Of a stretch of DNA of 28,364 nucleotides, positions 7,782-14,418 are shown one piece after another (the stretch's first letter is position 1; every line of letters begins with the position of its first letter). The notes below the pieces were generated by a model. It saw only the letters and a list, made by a program, of their open reading frames with translations, was not told the origin of the DNA and ran no database searches. The translations under genes were made by a program, and so were the position numbers. Source of the stretch: a virus; the IMG/VR virus record IMGVR_UViG_3300027734_000252, positions 1-28,364 of that record; one strand, 5' to 3'.

Positions 7782-8239
7782 TGCGCTCAACATCCATCAA
7801 CGGCTTGAAGATCATCAAGTCTTATGAGGGTTTAAGGCTATCGGCTTATCTCTGCCCTGCAAAGGTGGCAACGATTGGCTATGGCAGCACTCGCTATCCT
7901 GATGGGCGCAAGGTGTTGATGGGTGAGAAGTTGGTGAATGAGGCAATGGCAACTCAACTGCTTCTTGCTACTTTAGAGCCGTATGAGTCGGCAGTAAACA
8001 AGAACCTTCCAAACCTCAACCAATATCAATTCGATGCGTTGGTGAGCCTCTGTTACAATATTGGAGGATCTTCATTTGCCAAGTCTACATTGGTCAAGAA
8101 AGCAAAGGTCAACCCGAATGATCCAAGCATTATGGATGAGTTTATGCGGTGGAATAAAGCAGGGGGCAAAGTTCTGCAAGGTCTGAACACAAGACGGGCA
8201 GCAGAGGCGAAGTTATACTTCACACCTTGTAAAGTTTAA
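7781..8239 (+). CDS. Endolysin, GH24 lysozyme (muramidase)
   Basis: 152 aa, the normal size for a phage T4/P21-type lysozyme that cleaves the MurNAc-GlcNAc bond of peptidoglycan. The catalytic triad pattern E-x8-(D/C)-x5-T is visible as Glu16, Cys25 and Thr31 in YEGLRLSAYLCPAKVATIGYGST. FDALVSLCYNIG and FMRWNKAGGKVLQGLNTRR are standard family blocks. There is no N-terminal signal or SAR anchor, so export should depend on the holin-like gene downstream. The start ATG overlaps the previous stop as TAATG. Confidence 0.93.
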   Translation: MRSTSINGLKIIKSYEGLRLSAYLCPAKVATIGYGSTRYPDGRKVLMGEKLVNEAMATQLLLATLEPYESAVNKNLPNLNQYQFDALVSLCYNIGGSSFAKSTLVKKAKVNPNDPSIMDEFMRWNKAGGKVLQGLNTRRAAEAKLYFTPCKV

Positions 8240-8285
8240 TGAGTTATTAGCGGAACTTCATCTGCTGCATTTCGTAAATTGAACT

Positions 8286-8495
8286 ATGGCAGCAAGGATT
8301 ACTAAGACTAAAAAGATATTCAACATCATCATCAAGCACTGGCGTTCAACCATCGGCTCGCTGATGATTTTGGTGTCGATTTACTTACTGATCTTTAAGG
8401 TCATATCAACCGAAACAATGGCAGCGATAGTGGCTGCATTGATTGCAGCAGGGTACATTCCAAAAGCTAAGAGCGATGAATCAGCAGACAGTTAG
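8286..8495 (+). CDS. Putative holin
   Basis: 69 aa with a basic N-terminus (KTKKIFNIIIKHWR), two predicted membrane helices (about 22-40, SLMILVSIYLLIFKVI, and 44-57, MAAIVAALIAAGYI) joined by a short turn, and a charged C-terminal tail. Size, topology and position 46 nt after the lysozyme fit a class II-like holin that opens the inner membrane for the endolysin. No specific holin family is recognised. Its 3' end overlaps the next gene by 20 nt. Confidence 0.65.
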   Translation: MAARITKTKKIFNIIIKHWRSTIGSLMILVSIYLLIFKVISTETMAAIVAALIAAGYIPKAKSDESADS

Positions 8496-8877
8496 AGATA
8501 CAGTGTATAAGGTAACACACAGATCAATTAGCTTTGATACTTCGGTAACTACTGGATCAGTTGTTGATTCGGCTGTTGAGGTTGTTGCTGTTGTTGAAGT
8601 GCCAAAGATTGACTTGCCAATAATTGACAAGCCACAGCTAACTGCATTCGATACGATCCAACCTTGTGATCAGGCTTTGCTTAGTGGTGCTGATTATGTA
8701 CCTTTGAAAATACAGGGTGTAAGAATTAACGAAGAAAAAGAATTGCCGATGAACTACGATATACCTATCAGCGGAGTGGTGCTGGCTTTCACGATGTATG
8801 TTACCGTTGTTTACTTGGTGAACTGTGGTGCTGCTTGGAAGTCTTTGGTGGATAATATCCGCAAGGAGATGGCATAA
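8476..8877 (+). CDS. Membrane protein of the lysis module
   Basis: 133 aa from the ATG at 8476, inside the end of the holin-like gene; a longer in-frame reading exists but would overlap more. Residues 1-95 are soluble, Val- and Asp-rich, and contain one Cys (QPCDQALL). A single membrane helix (GVVLAFTMYVTVVYLVNCG) lies at about 98-118, followed by a short basic tail. Its place after the lysozyme and holin suggests a role in lysis, for example in envelope disruption or holin control, but no spanin or antiholin motif is visible. Function unknown. Confidence 0.55.
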   Translation: MNQQTVRDTVYKVTHRSISFDTSVTTGSVVDSAVEVVAVVEVPKIDLPIIDKPQLTAFDTIQPCDQALLSGADYVPLKIQGVRINEEKELPMNYDIPISGVVLAFTMYVTVVYLVNCGAAWKSLVDNIRKEMA

Positions 8878-8892
8878 TTAATCGATATGCCG

Positions 8893-8901
8893 TAAATTTG
8901 C
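8893..8901 (+). promoter_or_regulatory. -7 element directly before the HisKA gene
   Basis: TAAATTTGC (8893-8901) matches TAnnTTTG. It ends only 3 nt before the ATG at 8905, so transcription would start at or within a few bases of the start codon. No clear TTG lies 17-21 nt upstream, which lowers confidence. Confidence 0.5.
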
Positions 8902-8904
8902 AGT

Positions 8905-9471
8905 ATGGCATCTCTGCATATTCTTGAATCTTCAATAGATTTATTCTACTTAATTGCCGATTCTGAAGGGTTAATACTTACGAGTAATGACCTTTTCAAA
9001 GAGTACAGCAGCCACATCAAGCCTAAGAACATCCTTGACATCGCATCGAATGACAGCGATAGGGATGATTTCTTGGCAACTATTAACAGATCCAAACAAA
9101 AGCCACCTGATCCTCAACGGGTTTATGTGCGTTCCAAGCAGAAGATCGGCTCGGAGCGTTACAATATGTGGAACGTATACTACATCTTAGATTCACTTCA
9201 CTTCATCGGCATACCTTGTGTAGATGTTACGAGCATAACTGCACACGAACACGAAAGGCAGAAGGTGCTGATTGAGGAATTTCGCTTTATGATCTCGCAC
9301 GAACTACGCCAGCCATTGACTTCCATCGGTGGCTTAGTTGATATGTTAATGGAGCATAAGGAGGCAACTGAATCAGAACGCTCTGCCATAATGGAGATGA
9401 TTGCCGACAGCGTTAAGAGGCTTGATGAATCAATAAGGTTGCTTGTCAAGAAGTTGACTCGTCAAATTTAA
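8905..9471 (+). CDS. PAS-like/HisKA phosphoacceptor protein lacking ATPase domain
   Basis: 188 aa. Residues about 1-110 look like a PAS-type sensor domain (FYLIADSEGLILTSNDLF ... WNVYYILDSLHFIGIPCVDVT). Residues about 122-186 form a HisKA dimerisation and phosphotransfer domain with the H-box FRFMISHELRQPLTSIGG; His132 is the phosphoacceptor, followed by the usual Glu and Pro. The protein stops just after the second helix of HisKA, and the HATPase_c domain (N, G1, G2 boxes) is absent from it and from the next gene. It cannot phosphorylate itself alone, but could accept phosphate from, dimerise with or titrate host two-component proteins. The lack of a frameshifted remnant downstream argues for a genuine short form. 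No membrane segment, so probably cytoplasmic. Confidence 0.8.
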   Translation: MASLHILESSIDLFYLIADSEGLILTSNDLFKEYSSHIKPKNILDIASNDSDRDDFLATINRSKQKPPDPQRVYVRSKQKIGSERYNMWNVYYILDSLHFIGIPCVDVTSITAHEHERQKVLIEEFRFMISHELRQPLTSIGGLVDMLMEHKEATESERSAIMEMIADSVKRLDESIRLLVKKLTRQI

Positions 9472-9480
9472 CTACATTTG
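9454..9480 (+). promoter_or_regulatory. Promoter touching the start of the 9484 gene
   Basis: TTG at 9454-9456, a 16-nt spacer and TACATTTG at 9473-9480 fit the consensus. Only GGG separates the -7 element from the ATG at 9484, so a leaderless mRNA is expected. The -33 half lies inside the end of the HisKA gene. Confidence 0.6.
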
Positions 9481-9483
9481 GGG

Positions 9484-9687
9484 ATGCTTGACTCAGTTAA
9501 TACTTTGCCTCTAAGTGATCAGGAATGTGATGATAGACTTGTTAAGGTGTTAGCCAGTTATGTAAGGGAGAAAGAGATGCCATTCTATGTTGTTGTCAAT
9601 ATTCTAAATGACAATCTTCGGGATAAGTCAAATAGTTTTATGCGATTAAATCAAATCATTCAACTCCTGCACAATGAAGCCATCTAA
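9484..9687 (+). CDS. Small acidic protein downstream of HisKA protein
   Basis: 67 aa from the ATG at 9484; an in-frame TTG at 9478 lies inside the promoter element and is unlikely. Predicted helical, with blocks DDRLVKVLASYVREKEMPFY and DKSNSFMRLNQIIQLLHNE. No signal peptide or membrane helix. No family is recognised. It begins 12 nt after the HisKA gene but has its own promoter, so it may be expressed separately. It overlaps the next gene by 14 nt. Confidence 0.55.
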   Translation: MLDSVNTLPLSDQECDDRLVKVLASYVREKEMPFYVVVNILNDNLRDKSNSFMRLNQIIQLLHNEAI

Positions 9688-10342
9688 CACTCACCTGATC
9701 GTATCGCTTTCAATCATCACTATTCTGGTCATGATGTTGGGGCGCAGTTGTAGCACCATCAAAGAACTAAAGGGCGATAAGCAATATCTAATTGAGGAGA
9801 ATCAAATCTTTAGCAAAAGGATCACCGATGATTCGCTGATCATCTTCACTCAGGCATTGCAGATCAATCAATCTGAGAGAGCCATTGATGCGCTGAAGGA
9901 AAAGATGGAGATGGCAGAAGTCAACCAAGCCATTGAATACAAAACCAAGACAGTGTACAAAACAGAGTTTAAGGTGGGCGATGTGGTGTATGTCGATAGC
10001 TTTCCGCATCTTAAGATTCCAAGAACATTCCATAAGATAGAAAGATGGTTAGAGATAGGAGGGCGAATAAACCGATTAGGCTTCCTTCAGATCGATTCTT
10101 TAATCATTCCTGCATCTTATACTGTCGCAATAGGAGATACGCTGCGAGAGGGCTTTATTTCAAAGATTCTAAAAAGAACAGATCCCGTAGTTCGGATTGG
10201 GGTAGATAACCCAAACATCAACTTAACGGGAATGCGTAACGTAGTTGTTAGGCAAGATAAAAAGTGGTATCAAACCACAGCAGCCAAGATCGGATTCGGA
10301 GCATTGCTCGGAATTACGGCAGTTAAATTGGCAACCCCATAA
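9674..10342 (+). CDS. Membrane-anchored coiled-coil protein, spanin-like candidate
   Basis: 222 aa. A membrane helix or signal anchor lies at about 7-23 (HLIVSLSIITILVMMLG), followed by a coiled coil at about 28-90, a beta-rich segment (about 90-185) and a second hydrophobic segment at the C-terminus (about 203-219, AKIGFGALLGITAVKLA) after KKWYQTT. I have seen this shape in uncharacterised Bacteroidota phage proteins next to lysis genes. It might bridge envelope layers like a spanin, although no lipobox is present (the Cys in RSCSTIK follows the anchor but the preceding residues do not fit well). The start is inside the previous gene. Function is inference. Confidence 0.5.
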   Translation: MKPSNTHLIVSLSIITILVMMLGRSCSTIKELKGDKQYLIEENQIFSKRITDDSLIIFTQALQINQSERAIDALKEKMEMAEVNQAIEYKTKTVYKTEFKVGDVVYVDSFPHLKIPRTFHKIERWLEIGGRINRLGFLQIDSLIIPASYTVAIGDTLREGFISKILKRTDPVVRIGVDNPNINLTGMRNVVVRQDKKWYQTTAAKIGFGALLGITAVKLATP

Positions 10343-10372
10343 AAATAGATTGAAATTAATTGAATTGATTAT

Positions 10373-10418
10373 CAGCGAGTTATACTTTTTAACGCTGGTA
10401 GTTTGTTATTTTCTTTGT
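10373..10418 (+). terminator. Weak terminator after the membrane-protein gene
   Basis: CAGC-GA-GTTA (10373-10382) pairs with TAAC-GCTG (10390-10397) with a 2-nt bulge, followed by a T-rich, interrupted run to about 10418. It lies between the late genes and the next promoter. The T tract is poor, so the call is tentative. Confidence 0.35.
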
Positions 10419-10420
10419 TT

Positions 10421-10491
10421 GTGTATTGCAGAATCAAAATAAGGTTCTACATTTGTCAAACCAAAACGAACAATTCACACCTATTCAAACC
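10421..10491 (+). repeat. Promoter-leader cassette, copy 1
   Basis: This stretch is repeated at 17263-17333. Both copies hold the promoter with a 19-nt spacer, a leader of exactly 36 nt between the -7 element and ATG, and the conserved leader end ACAATTCA-N-ACCTATTCAA-N3-ATG. The genes behind the two copies are unrelated, so the cassette itself was duplicated or conserved. Confidence 0.75.
10426..10455 (+). promoter_or_regulatory. Strong early-type promoter, copy 1
   Basis: TTG at 10426-10428, a 19-nt spacer and TACATTTG at 10448-10455 are an optimal Bacteroidota promoter. The spacer is nearly the same as in the promoter at 17268-17297 (15 of 19 bases). It should drive the small genes from 10492 and possibly the DNA-metabolism operon by read-through. 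Confidence 0.8.
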
Positions 10492-10716
10492 ATGAGCAAC
10501 TCAACAATTAAATCAGGATCAGTAATTACAGCGGTAAGTGTTTGTGATTCTAACTGCATTTTTAAGGCAGAAGTATTAAGCCGTAAAGGTGATTTTGTAA
10601 CTCTTAAAATTGAAGGCTACAAAGACATTGTACGCAAAAAAGTAAAAGTAGGCTACAACGGTAATGAGTACGTTATGGCTTTAGGATCTTACTCAATGGC
10701 TCCAATATTTTCATAA
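10492..10716 (+). CDS. Small early protein, unknown
   Basis: 74 aa from the ATG at 10492; the frame is open upstream, but that part is the promoter and leader. Predicted beta-rich (SGSVITAVSVCDSNCIFKAEVLSRKGDFVTLKIEG), ending in KKVKVGYNGNEYVMALGSYSMAPIFS, which looks like a small SH3-like or OB-like fold. Two Cys occur near the middle. It is the first gene of a transcript starting at about 10460 and is followed by a GGGCGG/CCGCCC hairpin. Being first behind a strong promoter suggests early expression and possibly host takeover, which is inference. Confidence 0.6.
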   Translation: MSNSTIKSGSVITAVSVCDSNCIFKAEVLSRKGDFVTLKIEGYKDIVRKKVKVGYNGNEYVMALGSYSMAPIFS

Positions 10717-10722
10717 TCAATC

Positions 10723-10747
10723 GGGCGGCTAACTACCGCCCATATTT
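10723..10747 (+). terminator. GC hairpin, possible terminator
   Basis: GGGCGG (10723-10728) and CCGCCC (10736-10741) form a perfect 6-bp stem with a 7-nt loop, followed by ATATTTT. The T tract is short, so partial read-through into the gene at 10772 is expected. Confidence 0.6.
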
Positions 10748-10759
10748 TCTCACCATTCA

Positions 10760-10768
10760 CCTATTCAA
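10760..10768 (+). promoter_or_regulatory. CCTATTCAA pre-start motif
   Basis: CCTATTCAA ends exactly 3 nt before the ATG at 10772. The same nonamer with the same spacing precedes the ATGs at 10492 (10480-10488) and 17334 (17322-17330). It is not a Shine-Dalgarno sequence; a role in translation initiation or as a binding site is inferred. Confidence 0.6.
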
Positions 10769-10771
10769 GCC

Positions 10772-10954
10772 ATGATCACAGCAATTCAACAAAACACCTA
10801 CAATGTAATTTATAGTAACGGCAAACCGTCTAAAATTTACATTACTGCAAGCAATATCAAAGATGCCTGCAAGATAGCCAAACAGATGCAGAAAGAAATT
10901 GGCTCTGCATATTACAAAGTAGTAAGATGCTATAACGGAGGCGTTAGAGGCTAA
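10772..10954 (+). CDS. Small early protein, unknown
   Basis: 60 aa, basic (QQNTYNVIYSNGKPSKIYIT ... KIAKQMQKEIGSAYYKVVRC). Predicted beta-beta-alpha-beta, a layout common in small phage proteins that bind nucleic acid or host proteins. No family is recognised. It lies behind the CCTATTCAA motif and before a clear terminator, in the second cistron of the 10460 transcript. Confidence 0.55.
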   Translation: MITAIQQNTYNVIYSNGKPSKIYITASNIKDACKIAKQMQKEIGSAYYKVVRCYNGGVRG

Positions 10955-10990
10955 AGATAAAAATCCCACAGTATTCGTACAGGGTTGACA

Positions 10991-11013
10991 GGCTGGAAAG
11001 ACAGCCATTTTTT
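10991..11013 (+). terminator. Intrinsic terminator
   Basis: GGCTG (10991-10995) and CAGCC (11002-11006) form a stem around GAAAGA, followed by A and six T (11008-11013). It ends the small early transcript before the gene at 11036. Confidence 0.7.
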
Positions 11014-11035
11014 CCCACCTTAACAACTTAAAACA

Positions 11036-11326
11036 ATGACAGCAAAAACACTATTTCGCAACATCGAATCAACCGAGTTCTTCCACTACGATCACTTAGC
11101 AGGGATGCTCACAATCGTAATCAATGACGGATGCAGAAAAGGTCTTATGACCAGATGCGACAGCAACGCATCAGCACTGCCAAGACAATTCCACAAGGAG
11201 TTAACCTATGGCGTGCCTGCCGATCTAAGGCTCTTTGAATCTTGCTCGATTGAGGAGTATCATCAAGCCTACTGTGCAGCAGTTGACACTATGCACGAAT
11301 CGGTAATTGAATCTTTACAAGCGTAA
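11036..11326 (+). CDS. Hypothetical protein at head of DNA-metabolism operon
   Basis: 96 aa, mixed alpha/beta. Readable stretches are FFHYDHLAGMLTIVINDGCRKGLMTRC (first half) and IEEYHQAYCAAVDTMHESV (C-terminal helix). The N-terminal strand-turn-strand pattern resembles small KTSC-like domains (FxYD...G.L.I.F..G), but the match is weak. It precedes the SSB-like gene by 25 nt and lies after a terminator. No promoter consensus is visible directly upstream, so read-through may supply transcription. Confidence 0.5.
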   Translation: MTAKTLFRNIESTEFFHYDHLAGMLTIVINDGCRKGLMTRCDSNASALPRQFHKELTYGVPADLRLFESCSIEEYHQAYCAAVDTMHESVIESLQA

Positions 11327-11351
11327 CTTTTAACCCTTTAATATTTCAGAA

Positions 11352-12014
11352 ATGAAAGCACCAATTAACAGCGGATCATCCGCACAGAAACAACTTGCAC
11401 CCGAAGGCACTCACATCGGGAGATGCTATCAGATTATCGACAAAGGCACGACCTTCGATGAGAAGTGGCAGAACCGCAAGCGCAAGATTCAATTTATGTT
11501 TGAACTGCCGATGGAGTTGGCAGTGTTCAACGAGGAGAAAGGCGAGCAGCCATTCTATGTAAAGACAGTGTTTAACCTAACTATGGGTGAGAAGTCATCG
11601 CTTAGAAAGTTCATTGAGTCGTGGTTCGGCAAGAAGATGACAGACAAGCAAGCAGCCGACTTCGACATCTTCAATCTTATCTCTATGCCTTGTATGCTCA
11701 ACATCGTTCACAATGGCAAAGAAGATCGCACCTATGCAAACATTATGAGCATCGCACCGATGCCGAAAGGAATGCAATGCCCTCCAGCGATCAATACTGC
11801 AATGTGTTACGACACTACCGAGCATGATGAGATGGTGTTTTCATTGCTGCCTGACTTTATGCAAGAGGACATCAAAAAATCAGATGAGTGGTTGCAGAGG
11901 ATCAGTCAGGAATCAACCAAGTGGACAAAGCCACAGCAGGCTTCACCGTTTGATGATGGCGCAGATGATCTTGATGATCTATTCAACACCTCTAAAGAGA
12001 AATTCCCTTTTTAA
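11352..12014 (+). CDS. Single-stranded DNA-binding-like protein (DUF669-type)
   Basis: 220 aa. The N-terminal half (EGTHIGRCYQIIDKGT ... KRKIQFMFELP ... FYVKTVFNLTMGEKSSLRKFIESWFGK) resembles phage replication/SSB proteins of the DUF669 kind, with an OB-like strand pattern. The C-terminus is strongly acidic (DDGADDLDDLF) and ends in Pro-Phe, the SSB-type tip that recruits partner proteins. Its operon carries a RecB/Cas4-type exonuclease and a VRR-NUC nuclease, which fits protection of ssDNA during phage replication and recombination. The specific family is inferred; the acidic tail is directly visible. Confidence 0.65.
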   Translation: MKAPINSGSSAQKQLAPEGTHIGRCYQIIDKGTTFDEKWQNRKRKIQFMFELPMELAVFNEEKGEQPFYVKTVFNLTMGEKSSLRKFIESWFGKKMTDKQAADFDIFNLISMPCMLNIVHNGKEDRTYANIMSIAPMPKGMQCPPAINTAMCYDTTEHDEMVFSLLPDFMQEDIKKSDEWLQRISQESTKWTKPQQASPFDDGADDLDDLFNTSKEKFPF

Positions 12015-12024
12015 TTAAACAACA

Positions 12025-12056
12025 AATCGGCAGGGTGAACGAACTCCCTGCCGATT
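12025..12056 (+). repeat. Perfect 11-bp inverted repeat without T tract
   Basis: AATCGGCAGGG (12025-12035) and CCCTGCCGATT (12046-12056) are perfect complements separated by 10 nt. The hairpin would be very stable, but it is followed by CCTAACC and not by T, so it is not a standard terminator. It could stabilise the upstream mRNA end, be a processing site, or bind a dimeric protein as DNA. Confidence 0.75.
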
Positions 12057-12072
12057 CCTAACCTAAATAAAC

Positions 12073-12738
12073 ATGAACAGCATTGCAAAGATAAGCATTC
12101 CCGTTGAGAAGATATACCAATCGATAAACTCAACCGAGATATTAAACGCACAGGCACTCATTGAGCGCAACAGCGTGGCAGGAGAAGCCAACAGCGTTAA
12201 GAACGTGAGCGAGTACAACAGTATGGCAGCAGCCATCAAGCAAGTGAATGATGCCATCAAGATTGTGGAATCAGCACGCAAGGAAATCACTGCGCCCGTT
12301 GATCACTTCAAGAAGGAATTGATCAGCCTTGAAAAGCAAACCACAGATCCACTGAGCCAATTCATTGTATCGGCTAAAGCCAAGATGCTGGAGTACCACG
12401 AGCAAGTTGAGCAGGAGCATAAGCAAGCACAGGAAAAGATCATTCAGGAATCGATGTCATTAAAGAGCCACTTCAAGGAAATGGATGCTCTGGCGAATAT
12501 GGTGGATGATCTGTATGTATCATCAGTCGATATGCCCAAGACCAAGAATATCAGAACAGTCTACAAGGCAGAAGTCGATGGCGATGTTGATTGGCTAAAG
12601 ATCATCAATGTCTTGTTTGCCACAAACCACTTGCGCCAAGAGGATCTTCTCAGGCACTTGCCGAAGGCGATGGAGATCGTAGGATTGAAGCAGATCGCAG
12701 GAATCAATGTAGTAGCAATTAAAACTCAAACAGTTTAA
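12073..12738 (+). CDS. Gp157/DUF1351-like recombination-associated protein
   Basis: 221 aa, almost all helical, with a long coiled coil at about residues 50-150. Signature stretches are RKEITAPVDHFKKELISLEK (about 69-88) and KNIRTVYKAEVDGDVDWLKI (about 157-176). The layout of a coiled coil followed by 'R-x-x-Y/W-K-x-E-V' resembles the DUF1351 and siphovirus Gp157 proteins, which occur next to phage SSB and recombination genes. The neighbours here fit that context. The biochemical role is unknown and the family match is tentative. Confidence 0.5.
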   Translation: MNSIAKISIPVEKIYQSINSTEILNAQALIERNSVAGEANSVKNVSEYNSMAAAIKQVNDAIKIVESARKEITAPVDHFKKELISLEKQTTDPLSQFIVSAKAKMLEYHEQVEQEHKQAQEKIIQESMSLKSHFKEMDALANMVDDLYVSSVDMPKTKNIRTVYKAEVDGDVDWLKIINVLFATNHLRQEDLLRHLPKAMEIVGLKQIAGINVVAIKTQTV

Positions 12739-12751
12739 TATCTTAAAAAAA

Positions 12752-13153
12752 ATGACAGCAAATTCAAACAGCGAGTTCGATGATCGCTACGATTGGACAC
12801 CACTAAAGCACGATCAATTAGTGGAATTTATTGAAACAAGAAGATTAACAACGGGGCTTAGCAAAGAAAAACTATCAACTCAGGCGGGTTACAGTAATAG
12901 TTTGTTTAGCAATCTATCAAACAGGCTTCAAAGATTTAGCAAGGAATCATTCGCTGCATTAGCTAAAACCGTAATTTCTAAAATGGCACAACTTCAAATT
13001 GATCTTGATAAGCAACAGCCCGAAAAGATCGAAGCACCAACGAAGATCGAGAAGCCGATCTACGGAGTAATGAGCATCGAGCAGATGATCACCAAGATAA
13101 AAGCAGCAGGCTACAAGGTGATGAGAAGAACAGAAGGGTGGGAGGAGATCTGA
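12752..13153 (+). CDS. HTH DNA-binding protein
   Basis: 133 aa. Residues about 20-70 form an XRE-like helix-turn-helix region: LVEFIETRRLTTGLSKEKLSTQAGYSNSLFSNLSNR, with KEKLSTQAGYS as helix 2 to turn and NSLFSNLSNR as recognition helix. The C-terminal part (about 112-133) is a basic helix (YKVMRRTEGWEEI). It may regulate the operon or help replication. It ends with TGATG, so the exonuclease is translationally coupled; an AGGAG-like site within its last codons sits 9-13 nt before that ATG. Confidence 0.6.
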   Translation: MTANSNSEFDDRYDWTPLKHDQLVEFIETRRLTTGLSKEKLSTQAGYSNSLFSNLSNRLQRFSKESFAALAKTVISKMAQLQIDLDKQQPEKIEAPTKIEKPIYGVMSIEQMITKIKAAGYKVMRRTEGWEEI

Positions 13154-13746
13154 TGACACGAGAAGAATTTATCAAGTATCCTGCAATCTCAGCCAGCAGA
13201 ATCAAACGATTTTACACAGGCGATATTAGCTATGCAAAGAATGCCCTCGACAAGGGGGCAAACTTTCACTTCGATCTTTTAGAAACCGAAGTCGATCAGA
13301 TGAACGGGGCTGCAAAGAATGTGTATGATGCTTTCCAAGAAGTGCCACTTCTGGCAACGATGTTTGAGGAGTCCATTAAGGAACAAGTGGTGGTTGCTGA
13401 TGTGGTGATTGGAGGCAAGACCGTTCAAGGCAAGTGTGCAATCGATATGAATTGGGATCAGCAGAAGATTCTTGCTGACATCAAGACTACATCAGCCAAG
13501 AGCATTGAGGCATTTGCTGCCGATATGATCAAGCACGCTAATCATATTCAGGCGGTTTGGTATTCGCTTCTGATGGGAACAGATCCTAAATGCTTCTACT
13601 ACATTGGGGTTACTCCAAAGGTCAAGAAGTCTGGCAAGTTTGCTGATCTATTTCTTTACCGCCACAATCAAGACGAGATCGACAGTGCAAAGGAGTTGAT
13701 CATTAATTTCATCGAACAGTTCGATGGTGATTATTCCAGACGATGA
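13153..13746 (+). CDS. PD-(D/E)XK exonuclease, RecB/Cas4-like
   Basis: 197 aa from the ATG at 13153 (TGATG overlap); an ATG 15 nt upstream lies inside the previous gene. The nuclease motifs are visible in order: His39 (FHF), Asp98 (CAIDMNW), Asp109-x-Lys111 (ILADIKTT) and Gln133-x3-Tyr137 (HIQAVWYS). This D ... DxK ... QxxxY set is that of the RecB/Cas4/DUF3799 branch, found in phage RecE-type exonucleases that make 3' ends for recombination. No recombinase of the RecT, Erf or Sak type is recognisable next to it, although the SSB-like and Gp157-like genes are close. Confidence 0.82.
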   Translation: MTREEFIKYPAISASRIKRFYTGDISYAKNALDKGANFHFDLLETEVDQMNGAAKNVYDAFQEVPLLATMFEESIKEQVVVADVVIGGKTVQGKCAIDMNWDQQKILADIKTTSAKSIEAFAADMIKHANHIQAVWYSLLMGTDPKCFYYIGVTPKVKKSGKFADLFLYRHNQDEIDSAKELIINFIEQFDGDYSRR

Positions 13747-14000
13747 GAGCCAAGCACTGTGATGCTGTTGTTAGCTTTGTGTTGACTCACTATGCCAATA
13801 TGCCCACTAAGGAGATCGCTAACGCATTAGGATTGACTTGCTGTGCTGTTTATCAGATCGCAAATCTTAGAGGCGTTAAAAAGGATCTTAAGTACAAGCG
13901 AGATACTTACGGCAATCGACTGATGCAGGCAGGCATCCCGACAAGATTCAAGGCAGGGCAACGGGCTTGGAATAAAGGACTTAAAAAAGCAAGCAAATGA
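13743..14000 (+). CDS. HTH protein with FKxGxxxxNKG tail
   Basis: 85 aa, basic. Residues 18-46 (NMPTKEIANALGLTCCAVYQIANLRGVKK) are a clear helix-turn-helix. The C-terminal FKAGQRAWNKGLKK is the 'F-K-x-G-x-x-x-x-N-K-G' motif that often follows HTH domains in phage DNA-binding proteins and HNH homing endonucleases. The HNH nuclease itself is absent, so it is a stand-alone DNA binder or a shortened relative. It overlaps both neighbours by ATGA, pointing to coupled translation with the two nucleases. Confidence 0.65.
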   Translation: MRAKHCDAVVSFVLTHYANMPTKEIANALGLTCCAVYQIANLRGVKKDLKYKRDTYGNRLMQAGIPTRFKAGQRAWNKGLKKASK

Positions 14001-14395
14001 AAATTCGCAAAAGGCGAGAGTCCGACATCTACATCAGCATTTCTAAGTTGATGGCACTACAACATCCTAACATCGTTTATCGCTTCGACTTCGCAGCAGG
14101 GATGAAGATGACCATCGGGCAGGGCAGGCTGCACAAGTCGATGAATGGCTTTGTAGGCTATCCTGATTTATTCATCGCCTATCCAAACGGCAAGTATTCA
14201 GGGTTGTATTTAGAGATCAAGTTGGAAGGCAAGAAGGTGTTTAAGAAGGATGGCAGCCTGATGATGGATGAACACCTTGAACGGCAGCAGAAGATATTGA
14301 AGATGCTTTCCGCTGCTGGCTACTATGCGACCTTCGCAATCGGCATTCACGAGAGTTTAATGATCATTGACAAGTACATAAAAAAAGAACTTTAA
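13997..14395 (+). CDS. VRR-NUC domain nuclease
   Basis: 132 aa, the size of a stand-alone phage VRR-NUC protein. Motifs are Gly54-x-x-Asp57 (VGYPDLFI), Glu73-x-Lys75 (LYLEIKLEGKK) and Gln97 in HLERQQKILKMLSAAGY, the typical PD-(D/E)XK arrangement followed by the LxxxGY helix. VRR-NUC proteins are structure-specific nucleases and probable Holliday-junction resolvases, so it could resolve branched phage DNA before packaging. It is coupled to the previous gene by ATGA. Confidence 0.85.
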   Translation: MKIRKRRESDIYISISKLMALQHPNIVYRFDFAAGMKMTIGQGRLHKSMNGFVGYPDLFIAYPNGKYSGLYLEIKLEGKKVFKKDGSLMMDEHLERQQKILKMLSAAGYYATFAIGIHESLMIIDKYIKKEL

Positions 14396-14418
14396 TTCAA
14401 CCACTAAAAACGAACAGT

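Noticed and set aside
10426-10491. N-terminal extension of the 10492 gene beginning at TTG 10426 (and likewise 17268 and 17673 for their genes).
   Set aside because: These TTG codons are the promoter -33 boxes; the extensions would be encoded by promoter and leader DNA.
13129-13152. Shine-Dalgarno-like GGGAGGAGA before the exonuclease ATG as a sign of a non-Bacteroidota host.
   Set aside because: It is a single case, encoded by the required codons of the preceding protein's end, and almost no other gene has such a site.
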